Part shown: positions 58,601 through 64,000 of the stretch, one piece after another | Layout of the letters: every line of letters starts with the position of its first letter | How positions within the stretch are numbered: position 1 is the first letter of the stretch | Assembly (NCBI RefSeq): GCF_026151205.1 | Contig: NC_087083.1 | Coordinates: forward strand, 15,058,280 to 15,122,279 | Direction: 5' to 3' | Length of the DNA stretch: 64,000 nt | Source: Bolinopsis microptera | Taxonomy: Eukaryota; Ctenophora; Tentaculata; Lobata; Bolinopsidae | Position numbers and translations under genes: made by a program | The notes under the pieces: model-generated | Told to the model about the DNA's origin: nothing | The model's database searches: none | Seen by the model: the letters and a program-made list of their open reading frames with translations, nothing else

Positions 58601-61600
58601 AAGAGTGTGGCTGCAGAGGAGGACAGGAGCAAGAACCTGATTGTGTTTGGGCTGAAAGAAGAGGAGAAAGAACAGCTTCCAGCGCTAGTAACCGCGGTTT
58701 TGGAGGAGATCGGGGAGAAACCTCATTTCGAAGCGACTAGAGTCGGCTAGAGTCGACCAGTCAAGATCACCGTCCCAAGCTCAACAACAGTTCATCAGAT
58801 TCTAATGAAAACAAGGAGACTGAGGCTAGTTGAGACCCACAAAGATGTATGGATCTGTCCAGATAGATCCAGCGAAGAACGAGCAACGAGGAAGTATCTG
58901 GTCACTGACCTGAAGAAGGAGAGGGCTGAACAGACTCATACAGCTTTATTTTTTGATTGTTTCACACTTTTCATATTTTATAATTTTATTACTAGGTGGA
59001 GGTGATGTTATTGAGACTTTGGGCGGCCATAAAACTCGTGTTTTGAAAGTTGTCCTCTGTACTTGTTTCACGCTTTTTAGCATTTATACATTTCGACCCA
59101 ATTTATATGTTTGTTCGATTTGCTGTACATTTGTATATTTGCTATTTTGTAAAAGTATCAAATCAGCATTCAGCATTTAATAAATTATTGATGATTTAAA
59201 ATATAGAGCTGCCGAAAAGAGAAAAAAATAAATGAGCAAAAAGAAAAGAGGAAAGAAGGACTATAAAAGGGAGAAATTGCCAAACATTTCTCATTTTACT
59301 TAGTTTATTCCACGGACTTTCTGACCTCCCATATTTCGAAAACGGTCGTAAAGGTATTTTAAGATATCCATGTGAGGAATGACCATTGATTTGATCTCTT
59401 TCTAATTGGTGTATGCCTTGGTCAGGTACTTGGTTATGCCGTTATTTGAAGGAGACCTATTAAAGAAGCACGAAGAACACAAGAAGAAATTCTCCGTACA
59501 GACTACCCTTATCCTCTGTATTCGGTAAATGTTTCAACTTCTTACCTTGTTTAATACAGGGTGGCCCAGAAGTAACTGCCCACAGGCAACCCTTTAACTT
59601 TGACACGAATAACATGAGTTATTAAGGTCAGAGGGGGGTAAAAACTATTTTTCCAGTTTTCACATATTATGTGTTAGAGCTGCTGAAAACAAACAAGGAA
59701 AAAACCGGACTGAAACTGGAATTTGTCAAAAATCACATTTTGTCATTTTGTTAACCTCATATTTCAAGAACAAAGGCAAAAATCAAAATTCTAAAACATA
59801 ACGTTTTTGCGTGACACCCCAAAGAACACCCGTACCGGGTTTCAGCTCCTGGTTGTGGTCTTTTCCAAAAGTGAATGTTAACCTTTTTTGAGTTTAAGTT
59901 TAAGTTTTACATGTAATTACAGGTAAACCGCAATATTTGTTGCGCGATATCTCAAAAACGCAAGGTCAAATCTCAGTTCGGTTTTTTTCTTCTTGTTCGT
60001 TTCCAACAGCTCTAACTCATGTGTGAAAACTGGAAAAATTATTTTTACCCCCCCCCCCCCCCCCCCGGCCCCCCCTTCTGACCTTAAAGGGTTGCGTGGG
60101 GCCCTGTTCGTCGTCCGCCCCGCGTTTTAGTATGTTTAACAAGTAATATACTGGAGGGGGTTGTAGTATAGTCCCTCAGCATATTACAATGCATATTCCC
60201 TGCAGGATGGTAGAAGCACTGCAGTACATGCACGAGGCTAGCTACGTGCACGCAGATATCAAGAGCGCTAATATTCTCCTCAGGAACGGCGGCAAAGAGG
60301 TACGATTATATTCTACTGCATTTATGTGCATCTTTTCTTGCGGTGTTTTAGCCGGTATCTTGCCCACATTTAATACTGTTTTTTTTTTAATTTATAATTC
60401 TAGAGCTTTTCTTCATTTGTTGGTAATCTTCTATTTACATATTCAATAGTTCACATATTCACTAGTTCACATTTTGACTGGTCAATTTCCTCTATTTGTT
60501 TTAGGTTTTCCTAGCTGATTTTGGATTGGCTCGCAAGTACGTTATGGAGGGAGTACACAAGACTTATAAGGAAGAACCAGCTAAAGCTCACGATGGCACT
60601 AAGGAGTTCACCAGTATAGATGCCCACAAAGGTAACCTAACATTCCTGCAGGAGTAACCTAACATTCCTGCAGGAGTAACCTAACATTCCTGCAGGAGTA
60701 ACCTAACATTCCTGCAGGAGAAACCTAACATTCCTGCAGGAGTAACCTAACATTCCTGCAGGAGTAACCTAACATTCCTGCAGGAGTAACCTAACATTCC
60801 TGCAGGAGTAACCTAACATTCCTGCAGGATTAACCTAACATTCCTGCAGGAGTAACCTAACATTCCTGCAGAAGTAACCTAACATTCCTGCAGGGGTAAC
60901 CTAACATTCCTGCAGGATTAACCTAACATTCCTGCAGGAGTAACCTAACATTCCTGCAGGAGTAACCTAACATTCCTGCAGGAGTAACCTAACATTCCTG
61001 CAGGGGTAACCTAACATTCCTGCAGGGGTAACCTAACATTCCTGCAGGGGTAACCTAACATTCCTGCAGGAGTAACCTAACATTCCTGCAGAAGTAACCT
61101 AATATTCTTGCAGGAGTAACCTAAATATGTATCGAATGAAATGTGTATCGAATGAAACCTAGTATTTCGGAATAAGGGTGGTAGTTAGTGTCTAATTAAC
61201 TGATGTTTATTGAATCTTTATTACCGAGGACAGCTACCTTACAAAGTCGAAATGTAAATTCATAACTTCATTAATAAGTAGGTTATTTCGACGATTTCGA
61301 AATGTTACCTTTGAAAACATTTCCTTGTGTTTAGGTAAGCATATCTGTCGATCACTGACTGAATATGCCACTTTATACTCATTCAAGTTGGCTTTAAATT
61401 CATATTAAATGCCATTTAACTGTCGTGGGAAAGCAAAATTTGTTCGAAATCACGAATGAGTCAAATTATCACCTGTCGCACGTGCAAACTTTGAGTGGAC
61501 GTTGCGTTCGCATAAAATATTGAATCACCGTACATTTTTATTTGTTTGATAAGCAATAAGCATGCAAAGTTTCGAAAGATTTCAAAAAAGAACTTGGATC

Positions 61601-62795
61601 ACAACGGGACTCCAAAGTTGACAGAAAATGGTGAAAATAGCAATTTTCAGTGATTTTAACATATTTATATCAGTTTGGGCGTGTCCCCACGTGTGCAACT
61701 TTTCGACTTTCAACTTTAAAACTAGCCTAATACACAATATAGACCTATAAGTATAGGAAGCAGAACTGAGCTCCACAACATTCCTGCAGAAGTAACCTAA
61801 CATTCCTGCAGGAGTAACCTAACATTACTGCAGGAGTAACCTAACATTCCTGCAGGAGTAACCTAACATTCCTGCAGGAGTAACCTAACATTCCTGCAGA
61901 AGTAACCTAACATTCCTGCAGGAGTAACCTAACATTCCTGCAGAAGTAACCTAACATTCCTGCAGGAGTACCGCCCTCCAGACGAGGAGATATGCAGATA
62001 CTAGGCTACTGCTGTATTAACTGGTTGGGGGGGTCATTACCTTGGTATTCCTGGGATAACTGTAACAACATCCGCTCTGAGAAGATTAAGTAAGTTGTTG
62101 AGATGGTTCTCAGTTTGGACATTTTGACTTCGAACAAAAAGCTAATTAAATGACTAAGTTACACAGTAAAACTCCGGGGTTTTACTGTAATTAGATTTCT
62201 GTTATAGTTAGATTTGTTATTACTTATAATAGTTATGTTTCTGTTCAATAAATTTATGAGAAAAATTTGCTTTTTAAATCATTTTCCGATAAATAACTTT
62301 TTTACAGGTATGAGAAGAAAAGCTCTAACTTGTTGGAGTTCAGTTTGGGTCTAGCTAACTTATCTTCCAAACCTTGGAAGGGTAAGTTAGGCTCTCATTT
62401 CTTATTTCGCATCGGGCATTTTCTTAAAACCTTTTTACTACAATTTAACTGATTTTGCAACGGTTTATACTATACGGGGAACATGCCCAAAAGATGGCGG
62501 TTAAAATGGGGAGGTGAGCCGAATTAAAGGTAGTGGGGAGCTCAATATGGGTTTATAATGTCGCCCACCCCCCCCCCCCCCCCTGGTTTCTGTCATCTAA
62601 TTGTTAAACTATTCCCCATTAGATGGGGCTTATGAATGAATAAACTTGACGATATCCCCCATTTCAGCTATTAAGAACTTCTTGACGAACGTGTTTTCCC
62701 TGGGTTACGAAGACAAACCCAGCTACTCCACCATTTCCTCTTATCTCAAGTCCGGCCTCACTACAACAGACACTGGGTACATGGTATGGTCGTGA
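51258..62795 (+). CDS. VRK-family serine/threonine kinase
   Basis: Nuclear-type kinase of the vaccinia-related kinase (VRK1-like) family; known members phosphorylate histones, BAF and p53. Exons: 51285-51466 (or from ATG 51258), 53304-53481, 55562-55668, 56410-56503, 57725-57888, 59426-59524, 60206-60299, 60505-60631, 61966-62089, 62308-62381, 62668-62795. All phases agree. The protein is about 515 aa. An alternative end is donor 62783|GTATGG with more exons beyond. Catalytic residues appear intact. Confidence 0.88.
51475..51985 (-). mobile_element. LINE ORF2 C-terminal fragment with 3' tail
   Basis: A continuous minus-strand frame of 148 codons: [71 protein letters not shown] and NSLVDY. 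This is the conserved end of reverse transcriptases of CR1/Jockey-type LINEs. It is followed by ACCAAAGTA repeats at 51485-51520, a typical LINE 3' tail. It is 5'-truncated, so insertion by target-primed reverse transcription is likely. Confidence 0.8.
52070..53282 (+). repeat. 13-bp microsatellite TACTATACATGTG, about 90 units
   Basis: Nearly pure repeats of ACTATACATGTGT with CGTGT, CTTGT and ATCATG variants fill the intron to within about 20 nt of the next VRK acceptor (53303). Because 13 is not a multiple of 3 and the unit has no stop in any forward frame, long artificial frames (up to 431 codons) appear. Confidence 0.95.
53508..54857. mobile_element. 1.35-kb palindromic TTAA-flanked element
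   Basis: Ends GGGGGCA...TGCCCCC, flanked by TTAA on both sides (53504-53507, 54858-54861). The arms, about 650 bp each, match almost base for base and meet near 54170-54185. The TTAA target fits piggyBac or Kolobok families. No transposase is present, so it is a foldback MITE. It lies in a VRK intron, 26 bp after the donor at 53482. Confidence 0.82.
54900..55140. repeat. Fragment related to the core of the 5627-9799 transposon
   Basis: CCTGGGGACCCCTGGCT...GAGTGATAGGCCGAGCGCCG at 55050-55130 resembles sequence at 6930-7030 and 8130-8240. CACATATTACGTAA at 54924 also recurs there. It is a shared interspersed repeat. Confidence 0.5.
55785..55905. repeat. Small foldback with poly-G/poly-C ends
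   Basis: GGGGGGGCCAACGCTCCAAA AGGCCC near 55790 is inverted as GGGGCCTTTTGGGGCGTTGC CCCC near 55855-55885. This is an inverted repeat of about 115 bp, possibly a MITE. Confidence 0.55.
55960..56220 (-). mobile_element. Diverged SINE copy, tRNA head damaged
   Basis: The body matches 3250-3420 (TTACCCTCAATCACG, CACTCCCTAGACTAG), and the head keeps CTAACCACTTGGCCACTCAGC (A-box side) but lacks the B box. An older member of the same family, in a VRK intron. Confidence 0.6.
56410..62795 (+). CDS. VRK exons 4-11: kinase domain
   Basis: Exon 56410 carries the glycine loop GSGGFGYIY and the beta-3 lysine in AVMKV. Exon 57725 carries [20 protein letters not shown] (helix C Glu) and [14 protein letters not shown]. 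Exon 59426 carries [11 protein letters not shown]. Exon 60206 carries the catalytic loop [13 protein letters not shown]. Exon 60505 carries DFG and [14 protein letters not shown], the VRK-specific activation segment. Exon 61966 carries [15 protein letters not shown] and LPW. Exons 62308 and 62668 carry the C-lobe. VRK1 usually has HGDIKASN and DYG, so HADIKSAN and DFG are small departures toward the general kinase consensus. Confidence 0.88.
56597..56815 (+). repeat. Interspersed repeat, copy 1
   Basis: Shares long stretches with 63390-63665 (GGTTCACCCTGATTTTTT, GTTGACCAACAAACTAGGAC, TTTAGCCAAATACCCTGAAC). Unknown family, no coding. Confidence 0.75.
56870..57235. mobile_element. Foldback element with CTAGAGCGG motifs
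   Basis: GGACCCTAGAGCGGAGTC and ACTATAGAGCGGAACTCCCT near 56917-56962 are inverted as TAAGGGAGTTCCCCTCTAGA and GACTCCGCTCTAGGGTCC near 57150-57215. It is an inverted-repeat MITE in a VRK intron. Confidence 0.65.
58118..58990 (+). mobile_element. LINE ORF1-like fragment in a VRK intron
   Basis: Starts ATGGAGGATGATCTTAATG and continues, interrupted, through an acidic/coiled N-terminus. The 148-codon frame 58304-58750 follows ([20 protein letters not shown], then [20 protein letters not shown]), and then [21 protein letters not shown] and [13 protein letters not shown]. This is the RRM-like core plus C-terminal domain of LINE ORF1 proteins. Stops and shifts show it is not functional. Confidence 0.72.
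59586..60095. mobile_element. Foldback element in a VRK intron
   Basis: CAACCCTTTAA...CCAGTTTTCACATATTATGT with GTTAGAGCTGCTGAAAAC at 59588-59700 is inverted at 59990-60095 (GTTTCCAACAGCTCTAACTC, CCTTAAAGGGTTG). Ends are uncertain. A poly-C tract lies at 60050-60066. Confidence 0.65.
60632..61120 (+). repeat. 22-bp minisatellite carrying both splice sites, block 1 (about 22 units)
   Basis: Unit GGAGTAACCTAACATTCCTGCA. The first unit supplies the true donor AAAG|GTAACC of the exon ending 60631. Variants are GGAGAAACC, GGATTAACC, GGGGTAACC and GAAGTAACC. Confidence 0.93.
61121..61778. other. Unique intron sequence between the two 22-bp blocks
   Basis: About 660 nt of ordinary AT-rich intron sequence, without coding potential, separates the two minisatellite blocks. 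It may be a later insertion into one original array. Confidence 0.55.
61779..61965 (+). repeat. 22-bp minisatellite, block 2 (about 8 units), ending at the VRK acceptor
   Basis: Same unit as 60632-61120. The last unit supplies the true acceptor CCTGCAG|GAGTACC of exon 61966. Confidence 0.93.
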
Positions 62796-64000
62796 GAACA
62801 AGGCAGTAACTTTGTTAATGGAGACAATTAATCACTGTTTTTAACAGGTTTAACGTTAAGTGACTACGTCATTACTACGTCATTACTACGTCATTACTAC
62901 GTCATTACTTTATAATGACACCTAGTTGGGTGTAATTGTAACACCGTGTTCTGGTTCTGTTCTTGCTCCTTTTTATGGAAGTGAAGAGAGAAGGAGAAGC
63001 TCAATAACTAATAATGCTAATATTGCAGAGATATCTGAATGACATTTCATGATTTTAGAGTCACATGCAATTTAATTATTATTAAAATGAGGTTTCGAAT
63101 TGTTTTTTCATTTGTTGTACTTTCAACTTTTAGTATTAAGAATTTATGGTTTTGAAAATACTCTAAATTTCACACCCTTTAGAATTTCGATTTAAATAAT
63201 AAACCTTTTGGATTAGTTACATTTTGAACCGTATTTTTTAGCAACCGTCAACTCATCTGAAATAGATATATATTTCTTGAAAATGTTCTCAATAATATAT
63301 CTGATACGGGTTATTGAATTAAGAAGGAGTGACGTTTTTTATTTGCAGTTAACCAAAATGGGGGTACCATATTTAAGTACCTTTTATTTTAAGGGGGGGG
63401 GGGTTCACCCTGATTTTTTTGTGAAACTTGGTTTCGAGATAGTAGTTGACCAACAAACTAGGACCAGTGACCGAACTTTTGAGGGGGTCCCGGACCCCAA
63501 CCGCCAAACGGTGCCCGCGAGGCAGCCACGCCCATATTTGGTCCAAATTAGGCCCAATTTAGCCAAATACCCTGAACATGCCCAAAATCCAGATTTTAGG
63601 TGCTCTACTTGTAGCTAGTGGTCCCCTGAACTCGTATATGAATTTTCATCAAGATTGGACAAAAATTTGCAATGCAAAATTCAGAATTTGGCCGCCAAAT
63701 TTTTTAAAAGGCCTAACTCAAAATTCCAATACAAAACTTAAGGTCAAAATGCGATTCTACGTTGATTCTGAAAATTTCATGTAAAAATATTGAAACCCTA
63801 TTGAGTTCTATTGTTTTGAGCGAAGTCAGTTTTGCAAATATCGCGAACTGAGATATGGGCAATTTTGTTCATTTTTTGCGATTATTTGAACACAGAATCC
63901 ACAGTTTGATAGATACTGAGCTGATAATCATAGATAATGTGTAGTATAGGCTTACCTTCCATATAAAGTTGGTTTCATTAAAAATATTGATAATTGACCA
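62796..64000. other. 3' flank of the VRK gene, repeats only
   Basis: Five ACTACGTCATT units at about 62860-62910, then AT-rich sequence. No further gene supported. Undetected VRK 3' exons are possible. Confidence 0.45.
63385..63665 (+). repeat. Interspersed repeat, copy 2
   Basis: Second copy of the repeat at 56597-56815. It holds an extra segment of about 60 bp (GACCGAACTTTTGAGGGGG... to CCCGCGAGG) that copy 1 lacks. Confidence 0.75.

Overview
The window comes from an animal nuclear genome. Genes are split by GT-AG introns, coding density is low, and there are an adhesion-type GPCR with a GPS motif, a VRK-family kinase, LINE, SINE and MITE debris, and a Polinton-type element. The AT-rich, minisatellite-rich, compact-intron style suggests a non-vertebrate, possibly early-branching metazoan. 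The species cannot be fixed from sequence alone.

Layout. (1) 1500-16078 (+): the 3' part of a large adhesion GPCR gene. It has Cys-rich GCC2/GCC3-like repeats on phase-1 exons, an HRM domain, a GAIN region, a GPS, seven TM segments and a His-rich tail. Its HRM-GAIN intron (5554-10223) holds a 4.2-kb foldback transposon with 8-bp target duplications, which itself carries three small hairpin MITEs. (2) 16.1-24.6 kb: intergenic, with satellite arrays of 59-, 41- and 37-bp units and a LINE scrap. (3) 24617-26460 (+): the start of a second, paralogous Cys-rich-repeat gene (signal peptide plus six repeat exons), cut by a 100-N gap. (4) 26639 to about 36650: degraded, homopolymer-rich sequence with a noisy internal duplication, probably a poorly polished contig end. 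(5) 36807-50489 (-): the N-terminal half of an MFS transporter (SLC18B1-like). Its third intron is about 12.5 kb and holds nested inverted repeats. An outer pair (37576-49485) carries LINE ORF1 fragments, and inside it lies an 8.47-kb near-palindromic element (39307-47774) with Polinton hallmarks (AG...CT ends, 6-bp duplication CTGACC). Each arm carries a C2H2/coiled-coil ORF. (6) 51258-62795 (+): a VRK-like Ser/Thr kinase in at least 11 exons. Its introns contain a LINE 3' fragment, a 13-bp microsatellite, a TTAA-flanked 1.35-kb palindrome, a LINE ORF1 fragment and several foldback elements. (7) 62796-64000: intergenic repeats.

Two themes recur. First, near-palindromic elements of every size. 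Second, tandem repeats whose unit contains an exon end plus its splice donor (three places in the GPCR gene), or both splice sites of an intron (the VRK gene). Exon boundaries were read by eye from splice consensus, phase and protein family fit; no transcript evidence was available.
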